A stretch of DNA of 64,000 nucleotides from Allomyces macrogynus ATCC 38327 (GCA_000151295.1 GG745350.1:207939-271938), one strand, 5' to 3'; numbered from the stretch's first letter, positions 1 through 11,748 are shown. The notes: generated by a model from the sequence alone, not told the origin. A program made the numbers and translations.

Positions 1-790
1 CCACCGCGTCGCGGCACACCCAGACTCGCCGACACGCCCGGGCAACACGAGCAAACCCAGGCCGGTCCTTGGCGTCGTCGGCCGATGGCAAGTCCCACAC
101 CGGCGCAGCCGCAACGTGCACGTTCGCGCCGTGGTTATTGAGCCGCGGCCGGAAAACAATCCAGTACAGCACCGCCGCCGCCGCACCGAGCACAAGGAAC
201 ACCGCAACCCCCCACTTGGCGACGCGGCGCGTGCGCGACTGCTTGGTCGCGAGTTCCGTCTGGAACGCAAACTCGCGCGTCAATGTGCTCATGTCGAGCT
301 TGGCCGCGAGCACTTCGGGTCCAATCGCGCTCATTGACACGGGCCGCGTGAACGTGCCGCGCCAAGCGGCCTCGCCGCTCGACCCCGGTACCGACGGGAC
401 CAGTGGCGGAGGCGGCGGCGAGAAGCCGGCTGGACCGCCGAGGAGTGACCGACGAATGGCCGCGGCCGACGTGGGGGTGGGTGGACAAGGCTTGATTTCA
501 TACTCGTCGTCGTCGTCAGCGCGATTCGCGGCAGATGGAGGTGGACCGCTTGGTGCGGAGAAGAGACAGGTCGGGGAAGGCGGCAAAGCAGGCGAAGGTG
601 GGGTCGGGGTGCTTGGGTTCGCCTGTGCCCTTGGTGCTGCTGGCGGCGGCGGGACGTGGAAGAATGGACGTGCGGGAGAGCTGCTGGCGCTACCGCGCGC
701 TGATGCAGTCGTGGTCGATACGGGGATAGTGTGGGTGGACGGGCTACGTAGGGAGCGCGGTGCGCCCGGGATGGCCAGACTGGCATCCAT
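1..790 (-). CDS. Pro-rich single-pass membrane protein, 5' part (runs off the left edge)
   Basis: Reading the minus strand from an ATG at 790-788 gives about 263 codons with no stop down to base 1, so the gene continues outside the window. The N-terminal ~150 residues are Pro/Ser/Thr-rich, with an acidic patch DDDDEYEIK near residue 92 and a run of six prolines near 125. A basic stretch KQSRTRR is followed at about residues 194-214 by a hydrophobic segment (WGVAVFLVLGAAAAVLYWIVF) that should span the membrane. The residues after it are polar. Basic residues before the helix suggest a cytoplasmic N-terminus (type II topology); this is inference. No family was recognised because the likely lumenal or extracellular domain lies outside the window. 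The last ~25 codons could already include an unspliced intron. Confidence 0.6.
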   Translation of the reverse strand, partial: MDASLAIPGAPRSLRSPSTHTIPVSTTTASARGSASSSPARPFFHVPPPPAAPRAQANPSTPTPPSPALPPSPTCLFSAPSGPPPSAANRADDDDEYEIKPCPPTPTSAAAIRRSLLGGPAGFSPPPPPLVPSVPGSSGEAAWRGTFTRPVSMSAIGPEVLAAKLDMSTLTREFAFQTELATKQSRTRRVAKWGVAVFLVLGAAAAVLYWIVFRPRLNNHGANVHVAAAPVWDLPSADDAKDRPGFARVARACRRVWVCRDAV

Positions 791-3496
791 TTCTGTTGGT
801 GGAGAATCGAGCGATGGATGCTTGTGATCACCGGTATTCGATGGGTCGACCGCAGATGACAAATGGGCGATGCCTGGCGACTGCCGTAGTTGTACGTTGC
901 ACGGCGTCGTCCGTGCGAATTGCTGGTGGCGCGCCGTGCTCGTGTCGCGCAGCGTGGAAGACAGGTACAGATTGACGGGAAGAGGACGGTTGCCGCTCCT
1001 GATGATGTTGCAACTTGCTGATGCTGGGCGCTAGCTCGCGGTCGACGACAGCAGCGCGTATAGCCCGTCGTTGCTCGACGTCACGGCCGGTCCTCGTTGT
1101 CGTCGTCCACCGTGGAGCGGCACGGAGCCAGTCGGTGGTAGTGTTCACGGTGTGTGCTGCGGTGGATGCGTGCAAGGGACCCGAGGCGGCGCGGACAAAG
1201 CTGGAGCAAGGTTGCAAACGGGCCTGCGCCGCGGCGAAGGCGGGCGTGCCCATACCGCCGCGCCAAAATCCTCGCTTTCCAAGCACTGCGGCGCGCGGTT
1301 CGTGGCTCGGCGACCTGTCATCGGCGTCCGGCCAGACGACAGATGTTGGACCGTGAAAATTACATCCAATCGCATCAGCGGACCCCAAAATTGCCAATGA
1401 CGAGATCGTAATTAGTTGCTCCAGATGTAGTTGTGCGCGCTGTCATGGTGGTCGGTACGGTGCGGGAAAAGCTAGCGCCGATGCCACGCGAACTGCTCCC
1501 GATAATTGTTCACATCTGGGCCGTCGGCCAGTGCGCTCTCGGCCCTGCTTGCAGCAGTGCACGACCGCGTCGAATCGTCATGCTCATCGACAGTGCTCCC
1601 CACGTGAACACTGACGGTCAGCGCGTCGACAATAATTCCTGGCGGCGCGGGCGGCAGGCCCAGCATTCTTGCCAGCAGTGCAACATTGCTTTAGAATCGT
1701 CGGCGAAGCGCCAGTGATACCGCTTGCCTTCAATGCTCGGCCAGCATCGTTGCGGTCCTTGTCGCGAACACGCCCGCGACTTTGCCGTCATTCGCTTGCC
1801 AATTGCTCCACGGCCCAGCGACCCGGCGACCCGGCGATGTAAGAGACGGTGCCTCTGCCAAGTTTGCATTACGATCAACCCGAAATCATTCTGTCGCTGA
1901 ACTGGGTCTTGTTTGGATCGATCGACAAGAAATGCATCCACAAACGCAGTACGTATTCGGTCAAGACCAGCGCGTAGTTGAAACACGCGTCATGGCACCA
2001 TGAAATGGCGCTGCCGACTTGGCAATTCGAATTTTACCCTGCCCTTGAACGAGAACTGCATCAATGAGAGTCCAGAATATTTGACGTGCAGGGGGTCGTG
2101 TTTTGCGTGGCAGGGGCCGCATCGGCGCAATCGCTATGTCAATTCAAACGGGAGACGCGCCAGACGGCCGTCGTCGTGATTCGGGCTTGACAATGCGAGT
2201 GCGGGGCGCTGGATAAGAGTTTGATGGCCGCATTGATCCATGTCCCGGCGGCGCCACCCCAAGTTCCATGCACATCATTGGCGCCGCACAGCGGTTAGGC
2301 TTTGAGCGACGACCGCGAGCCGCAACACTTGTGCTGCCCCCACATGTTCGTGGCTATCAGTGTGATTCGTCCTCGCTTTTGCGCGAGATGCCCTCGGCTG
2401 CATTCATAGACACAGAGCTGTGGATAAATACGGCTGCAAGACTTGACAGCTTGTCGGCGTTTGTCGTTGCCGGGCCCGGCTCATGCTGGCTGTCGATCAA
2501 ACTGTTTCGAAGGAGTTCACAGCAATATCTCACTTCAGGACGGTTGATTGCCAACAGCTCCAGCCCTGTGAAGTGTGTCACCAGCACCAGGAAACCGCAC
2601 CACGACAAATCCAAATGCACGTCTGGCTGACCGCGCGTCGGGAGAAGAACCGAGCAAACGACAGCAGCACGCGCATCGCGGACAAACCCGGGCCGACCAT
2701 TAGACAATTTTGGGGTGTCGCCGTCGGTCGCAACCACGCATGGACAAGGGCGCTCATGACTTATCGTGCTTGTGAACGCGACGCTGTCATGGTGCACTCC
2801 TCTTGGCCGGACGTGGGCGAGATAGGGGCCTGACCGTGGACAAGTAAAAATTTTGAGCAGCAGCGGAGGGTTGAGGTCGCTTTGTGCAAGAAACAGCAAA
2901 GCAGCCCCTCATTTCTTGGTGCGAGGTGTTCGATACCAAGCCAAGAGCGCACCAGCATGAATCAGCAACGTGAACTTTGGGCACGAAAGACAAAGGCGCG
3001 CGCACGCGCGACTTGTGGAGGGCGCATCGCGGCATGCAAAGAGGAATGAAATGCGTGCACTGAACCGAAGAATGGAGCGAGCTGTGAGATGAAGTCTAAG
3101 TTGATCCCGTTCTCGTGTTTTGCCAAGACCAGCCAAGCATCAGCGCATGCGAGAGAAACGGGTTCATTTACGCCAAAAACCGAACACGCCAAGCAGCAGA
3201 TTGCACAAGGTGGAATGGGGTTTTCCGCTTGCATTTGCCCATCGGCCAAGGACATCGGGAGAGGGAGGGAGGGAACGAAAACAGGGCGGACGGTCAATGA
3301 ACAAATGAAGGAGCAGAGATGAGAGATCGAGCGGCAGAAGAGAACAAAATGCAAACGAAAACGACCCGCTTGTGCAAAAAGGCTTTATGGACCGTCCTCG
3401 AGAGAGCAAGAAGGAAAGCAAAACTGGAGCCCAACACACAAATCACTACATCAAAAAATCAACCGCACCGACACACTGGACACGCGTCTTCCTCCT
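791..3496. other. Intergenic stretch, no supported gene
   Basis: Open frames here (for example 828-1397 on minus) have Arg/Thr/His-rich translations typical of antisense or random GC-rich DNA. No family motif, no convincing exon pair, no tRNA or rRNA and no mobile element could be recognised. It must contain the promoter of the left-edge gene and the 3' flank of the CAP gene. Confidence 0.5.
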
Positions 3497-5122
3497 CTAG
3501 TACAGCGAGTCGCTGTCGGAGTTGCCGTCCACGAGGCTCTTGCCGCCGTACGCGGGCGTGGGCGTGGCCGCAGGCGTCGAGGCCGACGACGAAGCCGAGG
3601 CAACGGGCGTCACGGGCGTACCGTACGCGGGCGCCTGCGAGGTCGTCGACTTGACAACGGCGGTCGTCGTGCCGTAAGCCGGGGTGGTCGTGGCCGGGGC
3701 AGCGGGGGTCGAGGTCACCGGAGCAACGGGCACCTCGAGCGATCCGTAGTCATCTTCCTTGGACTCCTCGTCAGCGGGCGGCACCGAGGTGGTGGTCGGG
3801 ACAACGACGACCGGGTAGGTGGCCGTCGGGATCTCGGGCACGACCGGGGCGGGCGTGGTCGTCGGGACCGTCTTCTTGCACTTGGTGATGGTGCGCGTAA
3901 CCTTGTAGCACTTGGCGGCCGGCACCGTGTTGACAGGCGACGAGGGCGCATCGACCGGGTAGGTGGCCGACGGCACGGGCGTCGATTCGGCGGGCGATTC
4001 GGGCACATTGACAGTCGACGTCGGGACAATGACGACCTGCGAGGTCTGCGTGTAGGCGGGCTGCGTAGCCGTGACCGTCACAACGGGAGCAGTCGAGGCC
4101 GGCGAGTCAGGGATCGACAGTGTCTGCGTGACCGTCTGCGTCGTGGCCGGGATCGAAACAATCTGCGTCGTTTGCTGCACGGGCACCGTGACCGTGACGA
4201 CGGGAGCGGGCGTCGACGTCGTCGTGGGCTGCGGGCAGTCGGGCGAGCCGGGGCACACGGGCTTCGACTGCGTCATGTAGACGACCTTCGGCTGCTCGGG
4301 CTGCTTGGTCACGTAGACGACCTTGGGCGCCTCAGGCGTGACCGTCTTGATGACGACCTGCGGCTGCACGGGCTGCTTGGTCACGTAGACGACCTTGGGC
4401 GCCTCAGGCGTGACGGTCACGACCTTGGGCTGCGACGGCTGCACCGTCACGACCTTGACCACGGGCACCGACGGCGACGACACCTTCGTCACGGGCGTCG
4501 TGTGGATGACCTCGTCCGAGACACAGGGCTGCGCCGAGATACCGAAATCCTGGGTCCAGTAGTAGGAGTTGCCGTAGCCCTCCCACTCGCCCTTGGTGAA
4601 GGCGATACCAACCTGGTTGACCTCGGGCGTGAGCATGTTCTTGCGGTGGCCCTCCGAGTTCCACCACTGGCAGTTGGTCACGTACTGCGCCGAGGTCGTG
4701 TCGTCGCCGACCTTGACGTAGGGCGCGGACCCAAAGCACGTGCCCTTGGACGTCGAGTCGACGCCAATCACGTTCACGGCCACGTTTTCCACGTAACCGC
4801 CCCAGTCGTAGCCGGCCGTCGAGTAGCGCGCCTTGATCTGGCCGTCGGCCATGTGCGCCATTTGCTTGTTGGCAGCTTGCCAGTCGGACGAGCCCTGCGC
4901 GGCCGTCTGCAGCGCCTTGTTGATGCAGAGCTTGGTGAGGCCATTGGCGACACGGATCTCGTTGAGCTGCTGAAGCGCGTACTTGATGACCGTCGGGATC
5001 TGGCCCTGCTCGTAGGTCTGCTCGCCCGTCGGCGTCTTGCCAGGGACAACCGACGACTTGTCGGCGTTCACAGTCGCGGCCACGGTCAATGCAGCAAGCA
5101 CGGTCGCGAGCGTCACCTTCAT
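3497..5122 (-). CDS. Secreted CAP/SCP (PR-1-like) domain protein with Thr/Val/Pro-rich tail
   Basis: Single-exon gene of 541 residues. The ATG at 5122 is preferred over the upstream in-frame start at 5224 because it begins directly with a signal peptide (MKVTLATVLAALTVAATVNA). Residues ~41-195 form a CAP domain: the LNEIRVANGL helix, His in QMAHMADGQ, Glu in GGYVENVAV, and the signature WWNSEGHRKNML. These give the two His and the acidic residues of the CAP cavity. The C-terminal ~340 residues are Thr/Val/Pro-rich with near-repeats (PKVVYVTKQP, PEAPKVV) typical of O-glycosylated cell-surface regions, ending in an acidic SDSDSLY. No hydrophobic GPI-type tail is present, so it is probably secreted or wall-associated. 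CAP proteins bind sterols or lipids in several systems; the role here is not shown. Confidence 0.9.
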   Translation of the reverse strand: MKVTLATVLAALTVAATVNADKSSVVPGKTPTGEQTYEQGQIPTVIKYALQQLNEIRVANGLTKLCINKALQTAAQGSSDWQAANKQMAHMADGQIKARYSTAGYDWGGYVENVAVNVIGVDSTSKGTCFGSAPYVKVGDDTTSAQYVTNCQWWNSEGHRKNMLTPEVNQVGIAFTKGEWEGYGNSYYWTQDFGISAQPCVSDEVIHTTPVTKVSSPSVPVVKVVTVQPSQPKVVTVTPEAPKVVYVTKQPVQPQVVIKTVTPEAPKVVYVTKQPEQPKVVYMTQSKPVCPGSPDCPQPTTTSTPAPVVTVTVPVQQTTQIVSIPATTQTVTQTLSIPDSPASTAPVVTVTATQPAYTQTSQVVIVPTSTVNVPESPAESTPVPSATYPVDAPSSPVNTVPAAKCYKVTRTITKCKKTVPTTTPAPVVPEIPTATYPVVVVPTTTSVPPADEESKEDDYGSLEVPVAPVTSTPAAPATTTPAYGTTTAVVKSTTSQAPAYGTPVTPVASASSSASTPAATPTPAYGGKSLVDGNSDSDSLY

Positions 5123-7755
5123 GATGATGGCGAGAATGGTGATGAAGTTGGGTGGAGAGTCGAGGTGGCGGCGAGCGCGGGACGACGGCGGCGGCGGTTG
5201 CGGGCACGAGGCAGGCAACAGCACGACGATGCGGGGTTGGTGCAGACGGTCCAGGGTCGGGCGCGTCGGCGGTCTATTGAGAGTCTATAGTCGTCACGAC
5301 GGGCGGGGAGCTCGTCGGCGGCGTGCGTGCGGGTCGTGGGGTCTGGGAGGGAGGACAAGTGTCGATGATGAGTGGTGGTGTCCGGTGCATGCGGGGGAGG
5401 CGGGGGTAATGAGGGGGACGGGCAAGTAGTGAAGTGGGTGTGTGGCGAAGTGGAGAGGGGAGTTGCGCAAAATATCATGATACTTGGCGCGAGCGCACGC
5501 GATTAGCCTTGCGCCGCGCGCATGGGCCCGCGGCCTTGGCGCACGCACGCACATGCCGTCGACCCCGCACATCACGCGCCATTGCACACCCAACCACCGA
5601 CCAATCGTCGTGCCGCCGCCATGACTGGGTCGATGCGCGCCAAGGCTTTCGACCATGACGAGGCGACACTACCACCACCGCGCCTCGTGTTGAGCGACCA
5701 CCATGGTCGACGGCAGACGGCGTCGGGCAACAACGTCCACCTCGAGGTTGGCCACGGCGGTGGTCGTGGGCAGCGGCGATGTGATAGCGGTCATCGGGTG
5801 CCATGGCCGTGCATTGGTCGTCGGTTGGGTCCTTGCTGGTCGTCGGTTGGGTCCTTGCTGCATGAGCGCGCGGCGAGTTGGGTCGAGCGCAGGAACGGAA
5901 TAAAAAGGGGCAAAAAGACGAACGACAGCGTCGGGGCCAAAGTTTATCCGTACCGGTGCTCTCCAACGTCTAGGACGAGAACGGGGGTGCGAGGGCGCAG
6001 GGATTCGTCGGAGTCGAGCAGGGCAACCAAGTCCACCGGGCGGTCAACACTCGGGAGGGCAGGTGCGAGCGTGTGCAAGGGCGAGCGCAGCAACGACAAC
6101 AAGACGACGGCGACGACGGGATGGGTGGAGAGAGAGCGAACGGGTTCTATCGAGCAGGAAAGCGAGAGGAATATGGCTTCGGGTGAGCGTTAGCTATATA
6201 CCGTTTCGGGGGCGGGGGTTGGGGTTCAATGGCGAGAACATGGTCGCACCATTCAACGTGGGCCACGGGTAACACGCAGTGCTTGGGTGTGGGCCGTCCA
6301 TCAAAATGACCGGCACGGCCTGAGGGGCAAAATGACCCTCCCATGGTGTTGCCTCATTCGCCGCATCCAACGCCCCATAACGCTCGCTCGCGCGTGCACA
6401 ATGGCCGCCCACAAAAGCGAAAACGAGGCGAGCAACACAAGGCGAGAGTCCAGCGATGGTCATGAGTTTTTCTTCTTGGGTTCATTTTCTCCTCCACGCT
6501 CGACCCGCCGTCCTGCGCGAAAATGGCGACAATCGCTCGACCGCCAAGTCCAGCCCATTTCCGCCACAGAGGCAGCACTCCCGACCACACACGCGCGCGT
6601 CCGTCGAGCTCGCGCGTTGCGCCTCTAACTTGTCCACCCAGACCTGTTGCGCGCGAGTTCCTATTTCGCGGCGGAGCTAGCACTCGCTCGGACCGCGCAC
6701 GCGGCAGACTCAGGCCATACTGCGCGCTTCTTGTCGATGGCGCGCCCGTGATTGCGAAGACGCGCGGACATAGTGTCTGGCCTCCTGGTGGTCGGGTGCA
6801 ATACATATCCGCTCGGCCCGGCGCGGCCATGTTGTACGGGAATTTGGCGACAGGCTGCTGACACGAATGCATCAAGTTTGGTTGCGCGGTTTTTCTTGCA
6901 AAAATGTGGCGCCATCGTTTGGGCGTACAACCAGCGCAAGAAAAGGGGATTGGTGGGGATATGTGCTGTGGCGAAACCGTATGGTCTTGTGTGCGCCCCA
7001 CCCCCGCACTATTTGGAGCTGCCTGCAGTGTTGTCCAACTCACGCGCTGATGCTCGACGATGAGCTCCCGTCGGTGCGCTCGGTCCCTTTCGCCCTCATG
7101 GACGCGCATGTGTCACCACACACGGAAGAGACAGGCCCAGCGGCCAGCGCGCATCCATGGCATCCATGGCATCCGTGGCGACGATGATTGCGCCGTGTGC
7201 GCACCGCGGGCCATGAACTGCGACGGTTGTACGCGCTTCATGGTTGAGAGCACGCACATCGACTGGAACTATGAACATCAGGCGCGGCCCCGCCCTGCGC
7301 GCGCGACGCCCCGACTATGGGCGCTGTGGGGGTGGCAACAGGAACGGCGCTTCTTGTGCGCAACGTCGTTGTCGCTTCCCGCTGTCTTTGCACGCGCTTC
7401 TGCAAACCAACCAACAAGATTCCTGCACCTCCATCGCCCAGCAACGGTGCTCAAGTCTCCTCGTTGTCTTTGATCTGCGTCGCGAGCGGCTCGCTGCCGC
7501 GCTGACGCAGCCCTGGCCTGCGTCGCTCCGCGCGGAACGGCTGGCGAGCAACGAAACAGCCAACATCTATCCATATCCGCGTTTCTTGATTCCAAAAGAA
7601 AAAATATGACCGACGAATGCTCGGAGCAGAATGTTGATCGGGTGCAGGGACGAAAACGGGACGCGGATCACAAACAAGGCGCCGCTAATGGGCATGTACA
7701 GAAAATATTCTCACCAACCGGCCACTTTACCTCCACCTCCTCCACCTCCTCCACC
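5123..7755. other. Intergenic stretch with a 22-bp tandem duplication
   Basis: About 2.6 kb with no supported gene; the open frames are antisense-like. A perfect 22-bp direct duplication (unit TGGTCGTCGGTTGGGTCCTTGC) occupies 5815-5858. Near 7155-7180 there is a short CATCCATGG-type repetition. The first few hundred bases must hold the CAP gene promoter. Confidence 0.5.
5815..5858. repeat. 22-bp perfect tandem duplication
   Basis: Two adjacent identical copies of TGGTCGTCGGTTGGGTCCTTGC, at 5815-5836 and 5837-5858. Intergenic; no function is evident. Confidence 0.9.
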
Positions 7756-9009
7756 TCACGACTCGCGCGGCGCCGACGTGCGCGATGCCGCACTCTCGCA
7801 CCGCTGCCCGTCCCACTCCCCCGCGCCGCGCCCATACATCCGGTCGAGCGCCTCATCCACCTCCACAAACGCGCGCTCTTTCCGCTCGGCCACCGACCCG
7901 GCCGCGCGCTGATCCACCAACGACGCGCGCGCCATCCGGTGGGCCACACTATCGAGAAACATGCCGCGCTGCTGCGTTTCCGAAAGCACGACGCGCTGGT
8001 CGGCATAGTCTGGCGGGAACCGCGCCACTAAATCCGCCAACCGGTCGGCGCGTGTTGTCGCGTCCTGGTTATCGAGCCGCGCGAGCCGGTCGAGCGCCGC
8101 ACCAAGGCGCGCCAAATCGAGTCGCCGCGCCGCCGCGGGGGTCAGGACGGCGCGCTGCGCGCCCAAGTGCGGGTGTTCAGCTGACGCCGCGACCGCATCG
8201 AGCACGCGGCTGCGCGCGTCGGACGTGCGTTCCGCGCGCTGGTCTTCGAGCCGCCCGCGGGCGAGACGGCGCACGGTACCTTGTGCGGCAGCGAGGTCGA
8301 GCCGGTCTTGTTGCGTGGAGGAGAGGGCCACGGATTGGGTGGCGAGGACGGCGCCGTGCGCCTGGACGCGGTCGATGGCGGCGAGGACGCGGTCGAGGTC
8401 GGCAGTTGACCCGAGCGACCGCATCGAGCCGTGCTTACTCGCGAGCGCGAGTTTGGCCTTTGGCGTTGGGTCAACTACGACCGTCGCGCTCGACGGCGCC
8501 GTCGATGCCAAGTCGTCATCGTCATCGTCGTCCAGGGCGCGGGACGTGTCAATCGCCAGCGGCGCCGGCACCGGCGGGTACCGTGCGGCCAAATCGGCAA
8601 TCGTCTGCATCGTGCGCCCGACCGCCATCCACTCGCTCGGCGACGGCTCACGGTCCTTGGCCTGCAACAGCACATCCACCTCTTCTAGCAACTGCGCGAG
8701 CGCGAGCGCCATGGCGCCCTCGGGTGTCTGCGCGGTCGCCGGGTCGGCCAAGGCCGGTTCCGCCGCGAGCGGCGCTCCCGCGGGCATTGATGCGCGCCGG
8801 CGAATGGCCGCGGCTAAGGGGGCCGGGTCGAGCGAAGGAACACTGTGCTTGCGCAGCGACGCGACGAGCGATTGCGCCGAGACGGTCTGCACCTGTGTCG
8901 TGGGCGAGTGCGGTGGCGACAGATCCTTGGCGTCCTGCACGAGCTGTACGACAAGCGCCTCAAAGGCGTCGAGCGACGCTGACTGCAGCAGCTCCAGGTC
9001 CGACTGCAT
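7756..9009 (-). CDS. Unknown protein with three internal ~55-residue helical repeats
   Basis: Intact 417-codon frame starting with ATG at 9009. No known domain was recognised. The first ~150 residues are Ala/Leu-rich and probably helical, followed by an acidic linker (LDDDDDDDL near 159-167). The C-terminal half contains three similar blocks at about residues 217-272, 279-328 and 335-388. Each has a Val/Leu-Ser/Thr start (VALSSTQQ, AVLTPAAA, VVLSETQQ), then R-L/G, and then R-L/M-A-R with a following D-Q-x-A type end (LEDQRAE, LDNQDAT, LVDQRAA). This looks like an internally duplicated alpha-helical or coiled-coil region. No signal peptide or membrane segment is seen, so it is probably intracellular. 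Function unknown. The antisense strand also carries a long open frame, which I take as a shadow. Confidence 0.65.
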   Translation of the reverse strand: MQSDLELLQSASLDAFEALVVQLVQDAKDLSPPHSPTTQVQTVSAQSLVASLRKHSVPSLDPAPLAAAIRRRASMPAGAPLAAEPALADPATAQTPEGAMALALAQLLEEVDVLLQAKDREPSPSEWMAVGRTMQTIADLAARYPPVPAPLAIDTSRALDDDDDDDLASTAPSSATVVVDPTPKAKLALASKHGSMRSLGSTADLDRVLAAIDRVQAHGAVLATQSVALSSTQQDRLDLAAAQGTVRRLARGRLEDQRAERTSDARSRVLDAVAASAEHPHLGAQRAVLTPAAARRLDLARLGAALDRLARLDNQDATTRADRLADLVARFPPDYADQRVVLSETQQRGMFLDSVAHRMARASLVDQRAAGSVAERKERAFVEVDEALDRMYGRGAGEWDGQRCESAASRTSAPRES

Positions 9010-9972
9010 CGTGGCCGCGGAAATGGGCTCGCTGGGAGCGCCAGACTGGTGAAAAGATCAATTCTGGTGGTCAGAGCTACGGTTCTCGGAGGGATTGATG
9101 CGATGGCAGTACGAGAAGAGCAGCATCGGTGTTCGACCTCGATCGTCTTCGAAGCCCTCAGGCTCTCCAGAAAGACCGGCGGTCGGCAGAGCACCGGCCA
9201 GGATTGACGAGCACGGACCTCATTTGCAAGCGTCACGGTCATGTTGGAGGTTCGCGATGGGCAATTACGCAGTCGAAGACCAGCGGGCAGCGTTCCAGCA
9301 CGGTGCGGCCGGTGGAGAAGAAGCTCGGAGGTTCGCTTGGCGACTTGATTGCGAGTGCTGAGACCCCACTTTGTTCGCCAAGAGCGTCCTCGCGCACGGT
9401 CGAGCTCACAGGCAGTCCACTGGAGCGCCAGATGGTGGTCGGCACGAAGTCGGTCAAATTACGCCGCACGAGTGCCAATCGCGGCAGCGGCACGGTAGCG
9501 GGTCCTCGGTCCAGATTGCAGCAAGTCGGGCGAGGGCTGCAGTGCTGAGGGGCTGGGCGCTGTTGCAAAATACAATTCGACAAGGTGTCGTGGACTGCAA
9601 CTTGCAAGTTGGGCGAGACTTGAGATGAGGTGGCGGAGGCAAACGACCCAGTCAAAGTGCTCGCCAATATGGACAACCGCCACTCAAGGTTCTTTCGATT
9701 GTTGTTTGCGAACATGTTGAATCAACACCAGCGTGACGCGACAGGACGCTTCAAGCACCCAACGTCGTCGGTTCACGTTTTTGCGCTGATGAAAGTCGAC
9801 AGGGTAGTTCAGAGGCCACGATCTCATTCTGATTGACATGATTTCCCGAACCATGAGTTCATTGCGAACCGTCCAAAAAAGGGTGGGGTATGTAATGGTA
9901 CATTTGTTCTTCCAATCCGACATGCCGCGCAGCACGCAGCTGCGGTCCGATCACGAACCATCAGCCCGCACA
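9010..9972. other. Intergenic stretch, nothing recognised
   Basis: About 960 bases between the repeat protein and the RING gene, both on the minus strand. It should hold the 5' region of the first and the 3' flank of the second. No gene, RNA or repeat was recognised. Confidence 0.5.
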
Positions 9973-11748
9973 TCACTTGCTCTCCACCGTCCCCGCCGAC
10001 GCAGCGCTCCCACGCCGCTTTCGCTTTCCCTTCCGGCGCGCAGCCCACGAAGCCGCAGCATCGGCAACCGCACGCCACGCTGAACGCAGCCGTGACACGT
10101 CGTCACGGCCAGCATCCACGGCCCTCCGTCGTGCCGCGACCTGGACCGCGAAAAATCGGGTGACAAGCGCGTCCACGGCCGAATCATGACGCGGCGGCGC
10201 GCCCGTGCGCCCGCGGCTCACTGGTGGACAGGCCGGGCAGGTTGGCGAGAGGCCGTGGCTCGTGGACTTGCGCACATCAGTGCCCGTCGACACGGTGCGC
10301 CTCCGCGTGAGAAGCGGAGCTGCCGGCGCGGGAACGGCGGGCGGTGGGGTAAGGTCGGCAGCGCTGTCGGCCGAGTGTGTGCGGCGGCATGGCGTTGCGC
10401 CTGGGCCGGACGTGCGTGTGGATGCGGCGCAGATCCCGCAGACACGGTGGGCGCACGACGGGTAGACGACCGTGTCGATCAGGATCTCGCGGCACACGAG
10501 GCACTGCACGTGCTCTTCGGACGGGAAGAGATCGACAAGGCCAGTCTGCAGGGTGGTGAGGGCGTGGTGAGCGAATCACATTTCAGAGTAGAAGAAACGC
10601 AGAGCGCGTACCTCAACCGCGTCCAGGATGCGCGCGATTTGGGTATTGACGCCCTGCAACGACTCGACAACATGGTCGACGAGCATCGCGAGACGCTCCT
10701 GGCGCGCAGCTCGGTCCGACGACTCGGGCGCTTGATCGACGTGTACTGCAAGTCGCGACACGAGCCGCGCCGTGTCGTACTTGATGCGGTCCAGAAAGAC
10801 AGCACACACGCCCACATCGGCCACGAGCTGGGTCAGCTGCTTTAGGTACCGCTGTGCGGCCTTGGGCCACAAATCCTGGTTCGCGTGCCGCGAAACAAGC
10901 GTCCCGACACTCTTCACGGCCGCAACCATATCCGGCTCGTTCGGGAGCACGCGCTGGCCCGTTTGGTCGCTTTCACCTGCAGGCGCGACCGTCTCCGACT
11001 GCGTAAACGCGCCCTGCAGCACCGACTGCTTCGTGACCGACCGCACGAGCTGCTCGCGCAACCAAGGCGCTGCTTCCGCATACTCTTCCGCAAGCTCGCG
11101 CATCGCCGCCATGACCCGTGCCGGCGCTTGAGGTGGACTCGTTGATACGGCGAGACAGTCGACGATCGCGTGCGCGTGGTGGTCGAGATCCTCAAGTTGG
11201 TCCGTGATCGCTGCCGTCGCGCGGTCGCCGGCCGTCTGGATCGCCGCCGTGATCCCGCGCTTGTCGGAGCTGATCTGGTTGCACAACGTCAACACAGGGA
11301 TCGACGCACGGCTGTATGCCGGGTTTAAAGTCCATAGACTCACGGGCGCGCTGGCGGGCCGCTTGGGAGGACTGGTCGTGCCGGCATTACTGCTTCGGCT
11401 CGATGTGGCACTCAGGCTGCTCAGGACACTGGCGCGGCGGCCGGACCTTGGGGCCGGGGTCGATGGAGGTACCGCAAGGAGATTCTTTGCTGGATCAGCA
11501 GCCGAATCACGGGTTGATGCTGCCGTTCCCGAATCACGTCCGGCGGGACGGCTTGATGGCGGCGACGTGGTCAAAGGCGCTGACGACTCGGCCGGGTGGG
11601 TTGGTTCTGGCGCGGTACCTGTGACCGGGGTGGCAGTGACCTTGACGACTGTCCGCGAAATTCGCGACACGGTCGGCGCGGCAACAGGCTCGGGTACGTC
11701 GAGCGGCTCCGTGGAGGACATTGAGGGACCAAACGACGGAACAAGCAT
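9973..11748 (-). CDS. RING-finger protein, putative E3 ubiquitin ligase (2 exons)
   Basis: Exons 11748-10612 and 10545-9973, joined across a 66-nt intron (GTACGC...CTGCAG, phase 0), give 569 residues. The N-terminal ~150 residues are Ser/Pro/Thr-rich and disordered. A middle helical region (~150-379, e.g. LLVDHV-type heptads) may be coiled coil. Straight after the join comes a RING: CLVC, then CAHRVCGIC, with the last zinc pair CPAC after an unusually long Ser/Pro/Thr insert. The C-terminus ends in a basic cluster (ARRKGKRKRRG) that looks like a nuclear localisation signal. C3HC4 RING domains usually recruit E2 enzymes. The extended loop before the last Cys pair is atypical, so ligase activity is inferred, not certain. 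Confidence 0.8.

Noticed and set aside
4172..5290. 372-codon plus-strand frame
   Set aside because: Exact antisense of the CAP gene; His/Arg/Leu-rich translation caused by codon bias on the other strand.
5475..5966. 163-codon minus-strand frame upstream of the CAP gene
   Set aside because: No domain, contains the 22-bp duplication, and composition is typical of shadow frames.
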